From Streptomyces antimycoticus (GTDB lineage Bacteria; Actinomycetota; Actinomycetes; Streptomycetales; Streptomycetaceae), in the NCBI RefSeq assembly GCF_005405925.1, contig NZ_BJHV01000001.1, positions 1,426,001 to 1,490,000 of the forward strand: a stretch of DNA of 64,000 nucleotides, in the 5' to 3' direction. Below, one piece after another: positions 41,774 to 49,889 of this stretch. The notes below the pieces were generated by a model. That model worked only from the letters and a program-made list of their open reading frames with translations. It searched no databases and was not told the DNA's origin. The translations under genes were made by a program, and so were the position numbers. Position 1 is the stretch's first letter. The number at the start of each line of letters is the position of its first letter.

Positions 41774-42979
41774 ATGAACGAGGCCCTGATCAGGAGCCTC
41801 ACGCCGGGCGTGCTCGGAGTCCTCGTCCGCCGCGGAGCCGATTTCGCGGCGGCCGAGGACGCCGTGCAGGAGGCGCTCATCGAGGCGGTCCGCGTGTGGC
41901 CGGCCGATCCTTCCCCAAGCTCTTCGAGCAGGGGAGGCCCCATGAGGGACCCCAAGGGCTGGCTGGTCACCGTGGCCTGGCGCAAGTTCCTCGACGCCAC
42001 CCGCTCGGATGCCGCCCGCCGCCTGCGTGAGGACCGTGTCGACCAGGAGCCGGCGCCCGGGCCCGCGCCCGCGGTGGACGACACGCTCCAGCTCTACTTC
42101 CTGTGCGCCCACCCGTCGCTGACGCCGTCGTCCGCGGTCGCGCTCACCCTGCGCGCCGTGGGCGGGCTGACCACCCGCCAGATCGCCGAGGCCTACCTGG
42201 TGCCCGAGGCGACCATGGCGCAGCGCATCAGCCGGGCCAAGCGCACCGTCTCCGATGTGCGATTCGACCAGCCCGGCGACGTCGCCACCGTGCTGCGCGT
42301 CCTCTACCTGGTCTTCAACGAGGGCTACTCCGGCGACGTCGACCTCTCCTCCGAGGCCATCCGGCTCACCCGGCAGCTCGCGGCCCAGATCGACCACCCC
42401 GAGGTGGCGGGGTTGCTCGCCCTCATGCTGCTCCACCACGCCCGGCGCGCCACCCGGACCGCGCCGGACGGCAGTCTGGTGCCGCTCGCCGAGCAGGACC
42501 GCGGCCGGTGGGACACCGCGTCGATCGCCGAGGGCGTGGTGATCCTGCAGGCGGCCCTCGCCCGCGACCGGCTGGGCGAGTTCCAGGCCCAGGCCGCCAT
42601 CGCGGCACTCCACGCCGACGCGCCCACCGTCGAGGAGACCGACTGGGTGCAGATCCTGGAGTGGTACGACGAGCTCGTGCGCCTGACCGACAGCCCGGTC
42701 GTCCGGCTCAACCGCGCGGTGGCCGTCGGCGAGGCCGACGGCCCGCGGGCCGGCCTGGCGGCGCTCGCGGAGCTGGACGACGCGTCCCCGACCTCTTCGG
42801 GCAAGGGACACCCCATGCCCCGTCGTACCGCGGTGGCGGCGTACCTCCACGAACGCGACGGCGACCTGGCGACGGCGGCACGGCTGTACGCCGAGGCGGC
42901 CCACCAGGCACCCAACCTCGCCGAGCGCGACTATCTGACCCGCCAGGCCGCCCGGCTCAACACCCGTCGGCGCGGCTGA
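41774..42979 (+). CDS. ECF42-type RNA polymerase sigma factor with long C-terminal helical domain
   Basis: This 401-residue protein has sigma-2 (GVLGVLVRRGADFAAAEDAVQEALIEAVRVWP), sigma-4 (SSAVALTLRAVGGLTTRQIAEAYLVPEATMAQRISRAKRTV) and the ECF42 tail of TPR-like helices (FNEGYSGDVDLSSEAIRLTRQLA to LYAEAAHQAPNLAERDYLTRQAARL). It uniquely carries two 11-residue in-frame inserts, SPSSSSRGGPM after WPAD-P and SPTSSGKGHPM before PRRTAVAAYL, each encoded by a related GC palindrome. The inserts lie between conserved blocks, in the sigma-2/4 region and the tail. ATG at 41774 or the overlapping GTG at 41765 may be the start. Confidence 0.9.
   Translation: MNEALIRSLTPGVLGVLVRRGADFAAAEDAVQEALIEAVRVWPADPSPSSSSRGGPMRDPKGWLVTVAWRKFLDATRSDAARRLREDRVDQEPAPGPAPAVDDTLQLYFLCAHPSLTPSSAVALTLRAVGGLTTRQIAEAYLVPEATMAQRISRAKRTVSDVRFDQPGDVATVLRVLYLVFNEGYSGDVDLSSEAIRLTRQLAAQIDHPEVAGLLALMLLHHARRATRTAPDGSLVPLAEQDRGRWDTASIAEGVVILQAALARDRLGEFQAQAAIAALHADAPTVEETDWVQILEWYDELVRLTDSPVVRLNRAVAVGEADGPRAGLAALAELDDASPTSSGKGHPMPRRTAVAAYLHERDGDLATAARLYAEAAHQAPNLAERDYLTRQAARLNTRRRG
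41911..41944. repeat. in-frame palindromic repeat in the ECF42 gene (first)
   Basis: This begins TTCCCCAAGCTCTTCGAGCA and ends GGGGAGGCCCCATG. It adds eleven codons between WPADP and RDPKGW, which are contiguous in family members. Hairpin arms are the CCCC and GGGG runs with an inner AGCTC...GAGC-like loop. Confidence 0.65.
42785..42816. repeat. in-frame palindromic repeat in the ECF42 gene (second)
   Basis: This begins TCCCCGACCTCTTCGGGCAA and ends GGGACACCCCATG. It matches the first insert at most positions, in the same orientation and the same reading frame, giving SPTSSGKGHPM. Confidence 0.65.
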
Positions 42980-42990
42980 CGAGTCGCGCC

Positions 42991-43062
42991 CGGCGGCCCG
43001 GCACCGTGCGGGCTCGGCGGCCCGGCACCGTGCGCGCCCGGCGGCCCGGCTCCGTGCGGGCT
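42991..43062. repeat. three tandem copies of a 24-bp repeat
   Basis: The 24-base unit starting CGGCGGCCCGGCACCGTGCG occurs three times with three or four differences. It is immediately after the ECF42 stop, in the 197-bp gap before the DUF899 gene. It can fold into GC-rich hairpins and may terminate transcription. Confidence 0.75.
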
Positions 43063-43176
43063 CGGCCGAGTGCGCGCGGTGCCGCGATGAGTTCCGGCCG
43101 GGACGCGAGTCTGTTCTGGTGACCGTCGTAGGACGCCGTACGACGCTGCCCGGTACGAGACACCTCGGAGGACACC

Positions 43177-43992
43177 ATGACGACCGCACCGGACAACCCG
43201 ACCACCGCGCTGCCCGGCCGCCCGCCCATCGTCGACCCGGCCACCTGGCAGGCCGCCCGTGACGAGCTGCTGGTCCGCGAGAAGGCCCACACCCGCGAGG
43301 GTGACGCCATCGCCGCGGCCCGCCGCCGGCTGCCGATGGTGGAGTTCGACGGGACGGTCGAGGTCGTCGGGCCGGATGGCCCGGTCCCGTTCCTGGACCT
43401 GTTCCAGGGCCGCGACGAGCTCGTGGTCTACAAGCACATGTGGTACGACGCCGCGCCGCACCAGGGGCAGTGCGAGGGCTGCACCACCACGGCCTGGCAC
43501 CTGAAGGACGCCGTGTACCTCAACGCCCGCGGTGTCTCGTTCGCCATCGTGACCACGGGCCGGTGGGACGAGGTGGCCTCCTTCGTCGACTTCATGGGCT
43601 ACACCCAGCCCTGGTACTCGGTGCGCGACGTGGCCGCGCCGGTCGGCGGAGACATGGGTTACCTCACCTGCTTCCTGCGCGACGGCGACCGCGTGTTCCT
43701 CACCTACTCCACGACCGCCCGTGGCAATGAGCCGGCCAACGGGTCCCTCGGTCTGCTCGACATGACGCCCTACGGCCGCCGCGAGGCGTGGGAGGACGAC
43801 CCCGAGGGCTGGCCCGAGGCCCCTCAGGCCGGTGCGCCGGTCGGCGGGCATGGCGCGCCGATCTGCTGGTACTGGCGCACGGACGCGGACGGGAACGCCA
43901 CCTGGGGCCCGACCGGCCGCCCCGTACCGCAGTGGACCCGCCCCGGCGCGACCCCGGTGGAAACCCTCGGCCGGCAGGGCCACCACTGCTGA
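43177..43992 (+). CDS. DUF899 family thioredoxin-fold protein
   Basis: This 271-residue protein has the DUF899 layout. There is an N-terminal WQAARDELLVREKAHTREGDAIAAARRRLPMVEF, a DLFQGRDELVVYKHMWYDA strand and the CEGC redox-like pair in GQCEGCTTTAWHLKDAVYLN. A C-terminal ICWYWRTDADGNATWGPTGRPVPQWTRPG follows. The family is related to thioredoxin-like and DGPF-associated proteins and is often encoded beside ECF42 operons. GGAGGA precedes the ATG. Function is unknown. Confidence 0.9.
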   Translation: MTTAPDNPTTALPGRPPIVDPATWQAARDELLVREKAHTREGDAIAAARRRLPMVEFDGTVEVVGPDGPVPFLDLFQGRDELVVYKHMWYDAAPHQGQCEGCTTTAWHLKDAVYLNARGVSFAIVTTGRWDEVASFVDFMGYTQPWYSVRDVAAPVGGDMGYLTCFLRDGDRVFLTYSTTARGNEPANGSLGLLDMTPYGRREAWEDDPEGWPEAPQAGAPVGGHGAPICWYWRTDADGNATWGPTGRPVPQWTRPGATPVETLGRQGHHC

Positions 43993-44048
43993 CACGCCTT
44001 CGCCGACGGCGTCGGCAAGGGCATCAGACGCCCGCGCGCTCGGTCGGT

Positions 44049-44078
44049 GGGCGGCCCCTGGTGAGAGACGGGCCGCCC
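44049..44078. terminator. bidirectional terminator
   Basis: A perfect 9-bp stem (GGGCGGCCC / GGGCCGCCC) with a 12-base loop lies between the convergent DUF899 and LysR genes. Confidence 0.75.
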
Positions 44079-44109
44079 AGGCTTGCCACTCCCCCAGGGC
44101 CGACCCGGT

Positions 44110-45024
44110 CTACCGCTTGTACGGATCCCCGTCGGGGAGCCATGCGTCCGGCGCGTGGATGCCGAAGTCGCCGACGCCTTCCGTCAGGGCGTCGACGGTG
44201 CTCAGTACGGCCGGGCGGAGTTCGTCCCGGCGCCAGACGAGAGACCAGGTCCAGTAGAGCTTCGGCCCGGCCACGGGGCGTGCGGCCAGATCGGGCGGCA
44301 GCGATGCGGTCTGGCCCTTGGGCGAGTTGAGAATGGGCCGCCCGCTTCGACGCACATGGTCGAAGAACACGGGACCGGTGATGCCGCCGTCCGTGATGCG
44401 CGCCACCGGGACGCCGGTCTCTTCGGCCAGTCGCCTCGCGTAGTCGTTCCAGGACAGCCATGTGGTGGTGTCGTCGTCCAGCAGGGCGACGGTGTCCTGG
44501 GCGCGGACCTCGCCGGTGTCCTGCCCGGCCGAGACGGCGTAGAGCCGCTCCGCGCCGATCAGTCTGGCGCTGAGTCCGAGCTTCTCCAGGTCGTCGTTGC
44601 GGATCCAGCACACCGCGAGGTCGAGGCCGCCGTCCGCGACGCGGGCGGCCTGGGCGTGGGAGGGCGCGACCCATGCGTCGATGTGCAGGCGCGCCACGGA
44701 CGAGGCGCGGGCGGTCACGTCCGAGGGCAGCCAGTTGACGTAGCCGAGCCGGACCGGTTCCGAGCCCGCGATCCTGGCGGCGCGGTTGCGGAGGTCGTCA
44801 GCGCGCTCGAGCAGGGCCCGGGTGTGCGGGAGCAGGGCCGCTCCGGCCGGAGTGAGGGCCACCGAACGGCGGTCGCGGTCGAAGAGCCGGACGCCGAGAT
44901 CCCGTTCCAGCGACTTGATCTGCTGGGAGAGGGAGGGGCCGGCGATCAGGAGCCGCTCCGCGGCCCGGCCGAAGTTCAGCTCCTCGGCTACAGCGACGAA
45001 ATACCGCAACTGGCGCAGTTCCAC
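44110..45024 (-). CDS. LysR-family regulator
   Basis: This 304-residue protein has a canonical N-terminal winged HTH (MELRQLRYFVAVAEELNFGRAAERLLIAGPSLSQQIKSLERDLGVRLFDRD) followed by a PBP-fold effector domain. It is divergent from the SDR gene at 45312. The 287-bp gap holds a strong-looking promoter with an 8-bp inverted repeat, so the SDR is its likely target. The effector is unknown. Confidence 0.9.
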   Translation of the reverse strand: MELRQLRYFVAVAEELNFGRAAERLLIAGPSLSQQIKSLERDLGVRLFDRDRRSVALTPAGAALLPHTRALLERADDLRNRAARIAGSEPVRLGYVNWLPSDVTARASSVARLHIDAWVAPSHAQAARVADGGLDLAVCWIRNDDLEKLGLSARLIGAERLYAVSAGQDTGEVRAQDTVALLDDDTTTWLSWNDYARRLAEETGVPVARITDGGITGPVFFDHVRRSGRPILNSPKGQTASLPPDLAARPVAGPKLYWTWSLVWRRDELRPAVLSTVDALTEGVGDFGIHAPDAWLPDGDPYKR

Positions 45025-45225
45025 GCCCGCAATGCTACCCGCGGCCGGAGCCCCGGCCGGTCGCGCCCTCGCCCCCCGTGCCCGCCCGCCCAGTGGCCCC
45101 GACGCGCGGGCGGGGCGGTCTCTTATAGGGGGCGTTCATGTGACCGGCTTCCTCCCATCTGATAGGCGCTGCCTCCCACCGCAGGTCACAGCGGTGCCGG
45201 GGCGGGTTGGAGGTTCTCGCCCTCC

Positions 45226-45277
45226 TTGGCTTTTTGTCGACCGGTCGTCTATGTTCATGGAGAGCCGGTCATGAACA
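45226..45277 (+). promoter_or_regulatory. promoter and operator of the SDR gene
   Basis: TTGGCT (45226-45231), an 18-base spacer and TATGTT (45250-45255) form a good housekeeping promoter. The palindrome GACCGGTC (45239-45246) lies between them. An inverted repeat TGTTCATG-N10-CATGAACA (45252-45277) overlaps the -10, a plausible LysR or other repressor site. Confidence 0.6.
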
Positions 45278-45311
45278 CCGGTCCGGACAACCCCCACTGG
45301 AGACAGTCACC

Positions 45312-46025
45312 ATGAGCACTCCTGACCAGAAGGTCGCCATCATCACCGGTGCCTCCCAGGGCATCGGCGCGGGCCTGGTCGAGGCCTACCGGAAGCTCGG
45401 CTACGCCGTCGTCGCGACCTCGCGCGGGATCGCTCCCTCATCGGATCCGCAGGTCCTCACCGTCCAGGGCGACATCGCCGACCCCGCCACCGCCGAGCGG
45501 GTGGCCGGCGCCGCGATAGAGCGCTTCGGCCGCATCGACACGCTGGTCAACAACGCCGGCATCTTCGTCGCCAAGCCGTTCACGGAGTACACGCAGCAGG
45601 ACTACGACACGGTCACCGGCGTCAACCTGAGCGGTTTCTTCCGCATCACCCAGCTCGCGGTCGAGCAGATGCTCCGTCAGGGCGGCGGGCACGTCGTCCA
45701 GATCACCACCAGCCTGGTCGACCACGCCCACTCCGCGGTCGCCTCCGTACTGGCCTCCCTGACCAAGGGCGGACTCCAGTCGGCGACCAAGGCCCTGGCC
45801 ATCGAATACGCGACCCGCGGGGTGCGCAGCAACGCCGTGTCGCTGGGCATCATCAAGACGCCGATGCACCCGGCGGAGTACCACGACACCCTCGCCGCCC
45901 TCCACCCGGTCGGCCGGATGGGAGAGATCAGCGACATCGTCGACGCCGTCACCTACCTGGAGAACGCCCCCTTCGTCACCGGCGAGATCCTCCACGTCGA
46001 CGGCGGCCAGAGCGCCGGCCACTGA
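45312..46025 (+). CDS. SDR-family protein without the classical catalytic tyrosine
   Basis: This 237-residue protein has the nucleotide motif AIITGASQGIGAGLVEAYRKLG (8-29), the NNAG strand (LVNNAGIFVAKPF) and the C-terminal FVTGEILHVDGGQSAGH of classical SDRs. The expected YxxxK is replaced by VLASLTKGGLQSATKALAIEYA, with Lys but no Tyr. The gene is preceded by a strong promoter, is divergent from the LysR regulator and is followed by a terminator hairpin. Confidence 0.85.
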   Translation: MSTPDQKVAIITGASQGIGAGLVEAYRKLGYAVVATSRGIAPSSDPQVLTVQGDIADPATAERVAGAAIERFGRIDTLVNNAGIFVAKPFTEYTQQDYDTVTGVNLSGFFRITQLAVEQMLRQGGGHVVQITTSLVDHAHSAVASVLASLTKGGLQSATKALAIEYATRGVRSNAVSLGIIKTPMHPAEYHDTLAALHPVGRMGEISDIVDAVTYLENAPFVTGEILHVDGGQSAGH

Positions 46026-46035
46026 CCCCCACACC

Positions 46036-46063
46036 GCCCGGGCGCCGCACCCGCCGCCCGGGC
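46036..46063 (+). terminator. terminator of the SDR gene
   Basis: A perfect 9-bp stem (GCCCGGGCG / CGCCCGGGC) with a 10-base loop starts 10 bases after the stop codon. Confidence 0.75.
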
Positions 46064-46145
46064 ACCCCCTTCTCAAACCGTGACCCTCAGGCGTCGGCTC
46101 TCCGGCAGGCGGGCGACGCCTCACCCCCCTGCTGGAGCTGACACC

Positions 46146-46526
46146 ATGAGTACTGATTCGCTGGACGACCCCCTGCACGAGGTGCTGAGCCGCTGGCAGG
46201 CCGCTTTCGACGGCCACCAGACGGACGCGATGGCCGACCTGTTCACGCCCGATGCCCTCTTCCAGGGGTTCGGGCCCGAGACGATCTCCGGCCGGGAGGC
46301 GGTGCGCGGCTATTACGCGGCCGTTCCGGACTACCGCAGGGCCCATCTGGGGAACGTCCAGGGCTACCGGATCGGCGAACACGTGGCCGGGGGCTTCGCC
46401 GACGTCACCTTCCGGGATCCGACGGGCTGGGAGGCCGCGGTGCATCTGTCGCTGGTCCTGCAGCGCGAGGGCGGCGGTTGGCGGATCCGTCAGTACCACG
46501 TCTCCCGGATCGCCGCTGATCACTGA
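46146..46526 (+). CDS. SnoaL/DUF4440-like NTF2-fold protein
   Basis: This 126-residue cone-shaped NTF2-fold protein has LHEVLSRWQAAFDGHQTDAMADLFTPDALFQGFGPETISGREAVRGYYAA near the N-terminus and LSLVLQREGGGWRIRQYHVSRI at the end, typical of the SgcJ/EcaC ketosteroid-isomerase-like group. The substrate is unknown. It is probably independent of the MFS gene that follows 85 bp later. Confidence 0.85.
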   Translation: MSTDSLDDPLHEVLSRWQAAFDGHQTDAMADLFTPDALFQGFGPETISGREAVRGYYAAVPDYRRAHLGNVQGYRIGEHVAGGFADVTFRDPTGWEAAVHLSLVLQREGGGWRIRQYHVSRIAADH

Positions 46527-46611
46527 GGCGGTGCCCGTAAGAGGCTGTGCCTACCAGCAGTGAGGAAGCCGATCCTGGCATTCGCCCTGGTGGCGGGCGC
46601 AGCCTGGGGCC

Positions 46612-47895
46612 ATGCAGCAGCACGTCACCGACTCCCGAGGCGGACGCCACTCACCCTGGGGCCATGTCGTACAGGCCGCCGCCGCGCTGGGAGCGGGCAT
46701 GGGTGTGGGCCGTTTCGTCTACACCCCGATTCTTCCCCTGATGCACGCTCAGGCCGGGCTGTCCGCCGCGACGGGGGCGAATCTCGCCACCGCCAACTAC
46801 GTCGGCTATCTGCTCGGCGCGCTCGCCGGAACCTTCCTGCCCCGGCTGGTGCGTTCCCCGGCCGTGCTGCGGGGTTGCCTGGTGGTGCTGGCGGTGTCCC
46901 TGGCAGCGATGCCCGTGACCCACTCCCCCGGTGTATGGCTGGTGCTCCGGCTGTGTGCGGGCGTGGCCAGTGCGCTGATCTTCGTCATCGCCGCCAGCTC
47001 CCTGCTCAGCCATCTGCGCGACCACCCCGCGCACTTGCCCGGGTGGGCCTTCGGCGGAGTCGGGGCCGGTATCGCCCTGTCCGGGCTGCTCGTCCTCGCC
47101 CTGCGCACCATCGCCGACTGGCAGGCCGCGTGGTGGGCCTCCGCCGCGCTGACCGCGCTGCTCGCCCTTCCGGCATGGTTCCTGCGACCGGAACCCGCGC
47201 CCCCGTCGGCGTCCGCCACGCCCGGCGCGGAGCAGCGGGCGACCGGTCCGCGCGCCCATCGGTGGTTCACCGCTCGGTGGTTCACCGCGCTCCTCGCGTC
47301 CTACACGCTGGAGGGCATCGGCTACATCATCGCGGGCACCTTCCTGGTGGCCGCGATCGAGCAGAGTTCTCCCGGCTGGATCGGCAGTGGTGCCTGGGTG
47401 CTGGTCGGCCTGGCGGCCATCCCTTCCTCCGCGCTGTGGGCGGGGCTGGGCCGGCGCTGGTCCCGCCCGGGCCTCCTGTTGGCCGCCCTGGCCGTCCAGG
47501 CCGTCGGCATCGCCCTGCCCGCGCTGATCGGTGGCGTCGCCGCCGCGCTGCTCTCCGCGGTGCTCTTCGGCGCCACGTTCATCGGCGTCAGCACGCTCGC
47601 GCTCGCGACCGGCGCGCATCTGCGCTTCCCCCGCGCGGTCGCCGTGCTGACGGCCGGATACTCGGTGGGCCAGATCCTCGGCCCGCTGGTCGCCACCCCG
47701 CTGCTGCGCCACGGGTACCACCAGGCCCTGGTCCTCGCGGCCGCCGTCGTCCTGGCGGCCGCCGTCGCGGCAGCCCTCCTCCGGATCGGTTTCCCCCACC
47801 ACATGCCCACACCCGGCCACCCGGTCGCGCGCTCGGAACCCGCACCGGGCGGGCAGCCCACGGCCGTCGACACCGCGCGGGCGCAGGCGGACTGA
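46612..47895 (+). CDS. MFS transporter, YbfB/YjiJ family
   Basis: This 427-residue membrane protein has 12 predicted helices and the family opening ALGAGMGVGRFVYTPILPLM, where the GxGRFxYxPxLP motif is diagnostic of YbfB/YjiJ-type major facilitators. There is a TANYVGYLLGALAG second helix and a central cytoplasmic loop (PEPAPPSASATPGAEQRATG). Substrates of the family are not established. It may be cotranscribed with the upstream SnoaL-like gene. Confidence 0.88.
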   Translation: MQQHVTDSRGGRHSPWGHVVQAAAALGAGMGVGRFVYTPILPLMHAQAGLSAATGANLATANYVGYLLGALAGTFLPRLVRSPAVLRGCLVVLAVSLAAMPVTHSPGVWLVLRLCAGVASALIFVIAASSLLSHLRDHPAHLPGWAFGGVGAGIALSGLLVLALRTIADWQAAWWASAALTALLALPAWFLRPEPAPPSASATPGAEQRATGPRAHRWFTARWFTALLASYTLEGIGYIIAGTFLVAAIEQSSPGWIGSGAWVLVGLAAIPSSALWAGLGRRWSRPGLLLAALAVQAVGIALPALIGGVAAALLSAVLFGATFIGVSTLALATGAHLRFPRAVAVLTAGYSVGQILGPLVATPLLRHGYHQALVLAAAVVLAAAVAAALLRIGFPHHMPTPGHPVARSEPAPGGQPTAVDTARAQAD

Positions 47896-48009
47896 CCTCC
47901 ACAGGAGCCCCGCCGTCGTGGGCGGCACGCCCCTTATCCGGATCCGGGCATCCCCGCCCCGCCGGGCCAAGCCATCTCGATGTCCGTACCCCGTGCTATC
48001 CAGGTTCGT

Positions 48010-48569
48010 ATGACGGATGCGACGTACTCCGAATTGCTCGGCGCCATCGATGAGTTCGCCGGAAGACTGGACCCGCATGAGCAGGTGGCCTGCCTCTACG
48101 GCCTGATCGCTCCCCTGCTCGACCGGGTTGAGCAGGAGGACGAGGAGCTGAGCGATGAGCCCGTGCTCTCGACCCCGGAGGCGGTGCGGGGCATCCGCAA
48201 GGCCGCCGCGGGCGAGCCGACGACGTCGACGCGGTCCATGAGCAGCTGACCGAAGTGGGTCTGTGCTATTCCGAGGACCAGGACCCGGAGCGGCATGTCG
48301 TGTCGCAGTCGGCCTATGCGGCGGCGGCGTGGCTGCGCCTGCTGGCGGGGCGGAAGTTGCGGACGACGCGATACCTCGACGGCGAGGATGAGGGTCTGAT
48401 CCCGCCGTTCGCTCCGTCGACGTTCACCCAGATCGTCGATCTCCTGGCCTGGACTCGATCGGGCCAGGTGTACGCCCACTGGGACGATGCCCTCGCCTCC
48501 CCCGAGTGGTGCGATCTTCCGGCCGCGACCGGCGAGCTGCAGGCGATACATCTGAAGATCACCGTCTGA
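48010..48569 (+). pseudogene. hypothetical protein with one frameshift
   Basis: Two frames join into one coherent protein of about 185 residues that I do not recognise. The first is TYSELLGAIDEFAGRLDPHEQVACLYGLIAPLLDRVEQ to RGIRKAAAGEP. The second is DDVDAVHEQLTEVGLCYSEDQDPERHVVSQSAYAAAAWLRLLAG to a stop at 48569. The switch is at about 48213-48220 and fits one missing base. The start is uncertain; no clear Shine-Dalgarno is present. Confidence 0.6.
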
Positions 48570-48598
48570 AGGCCATCCCTCGGAAGGGGGATCGGCGG

Positions 48599-49825
48599 GT
48601 GCACAGTGGAAGAGATGGGTTTCGTCGGCGGCTGACGGATCTGATGAGGCCATGGCAACCGGGACACGCCTTGGTGGCGATCCCCGTCGGGCTGATTCTG
48701 GTGATCACCTGTGTGGACAGGTGACCCCGACCCAGGTCCATCTGGGCCCCCTGCTGGTGGTCGCCCCGGCCCTCACCCCCTCGTTCGCCGGGCCCCGGGT
48801 CACCGCACTGATCGGCGCGCTGGCGGTGGTCGCCCAGGTGGTCATCGCGGCGCTGCGCGGTGGCTTCACCGTCAATCACCAGGTGCAGATCGCGGCCGTC
48901 GCGGTGATCTCGCTGCTCATCGTGGCCTACGCCCAGGAGCAGCGGCGGCGCCACCATGAGCTGGCCCGGGTGCGGTCGGTGTCCGAGGCCACGCAGCGGG
49001 TCGTGCTGCGGCCGTTGCCGCACCGGCTGGGCCCGCTGCGGGTCGCCTCGCTGTACATGGCGGCCGAGGACGAGGCGCAGATCGGCGGGGCCTGTACGCG
49101 GCGACCCGGGTCAAGGACTCCACCCGGATGATCATCGGGGATGTCCGGGGCGAGGCACTGACCTCCATCAGCGACGCGTCGGTGCTGATGGGCGCCTTCC
49201 GGGAGGCCGCCCATTTCAGCCCCGGCCTGCTGGAGCTCGCCGATGTGCTGGAGCGCAGCGTCTGCCGGCATCTGGCCGAGCACACCACCATCGCGCACGG
49301 CGAGCGCGGCGGTGCCGCCGAGCCGCTCGCCGGGGAGGCGGAGCTCAGTGAGCACTTCATCACCGCCCTGCTGGTCGACATCCCGGACGAGGGCACCGTG
49401 GCGTACATGGCCAACTGCGGGCATCCGCCGCCCCTGCTGCTGCACGAGCGGGGCGAGGTGACCACTCTGCCCGCGGCCCAGCCCGCCCCGCCCTGGGCAT
49501 GTGCGGACTCCCGAACGGCTCGAGCGCCGCCGGCCCGCCCGACACCTTCGCCTTCGAGGACGGCGACACGCTGCTGCTCTACACGGACGGGGTGATCGAG
49601 GCCCGCGCCCCCGACGGGTCCTTCTATCCGCTGGCCCAACGGGTCGGGCAGTGGAGGTGCTCCGGTCCCGAAGGGCTGCTGCACCACCTCCGCCGCGATC
49701 TGCTGGACCATGTCGGCGGGCGGCTGGGCGACGACGCCGCCATGGTGGTCATCCAGCGCTCGCCCGCCCTCCACCCGGTCCAGCAGCTGAAGAAGATGGT
49801 GCCGGTCAACGGCGCCCACCGTTGA
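48599..49825 (+). pseudogene. membrane-linked PP2C (SpoIIE-type) phosphatase with three frameshifts
   Basis: Four pieces in successive frames rebuild a typical Streptomyces membrane phosphatase. Membrane helices come first (LVAIPVGLILVITCV, then LLVVAPALTPSFAGPRVTALIGALAVVAQVVIAAL and VAVISLLIVAYAQEQ). The catalytic core (GG-LYAATRVKDSTRMIIGDVRGEAL, NCGHPPPLLL, LLLYTDGVIEARAPDGSFYPL, GDDAAMVVIQRS) follows. Breaks lie near 48715, 49090 (an Asp codon in GGD has lost a base beside GGGG) and 49490 (CCC run). Each is explained by one missing base. Corrected, the protein would be about 400 residues and probably active. Confidence 0.8.
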
Positions 49826-49889
49826 TCCGTGGCGTTCCGGCCCATCGTGCGGATCCGGCGGAACGCCGCCCGGCCAGCGGACCGCCCGG

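Noticed and set aside
46651..48078. Leftward open frame opposite the MFS transporter
   Set aside because: Low-complexity Gly/Gln/Arg/Asp-rich antisense translation; the MFS protein is unmistakable.
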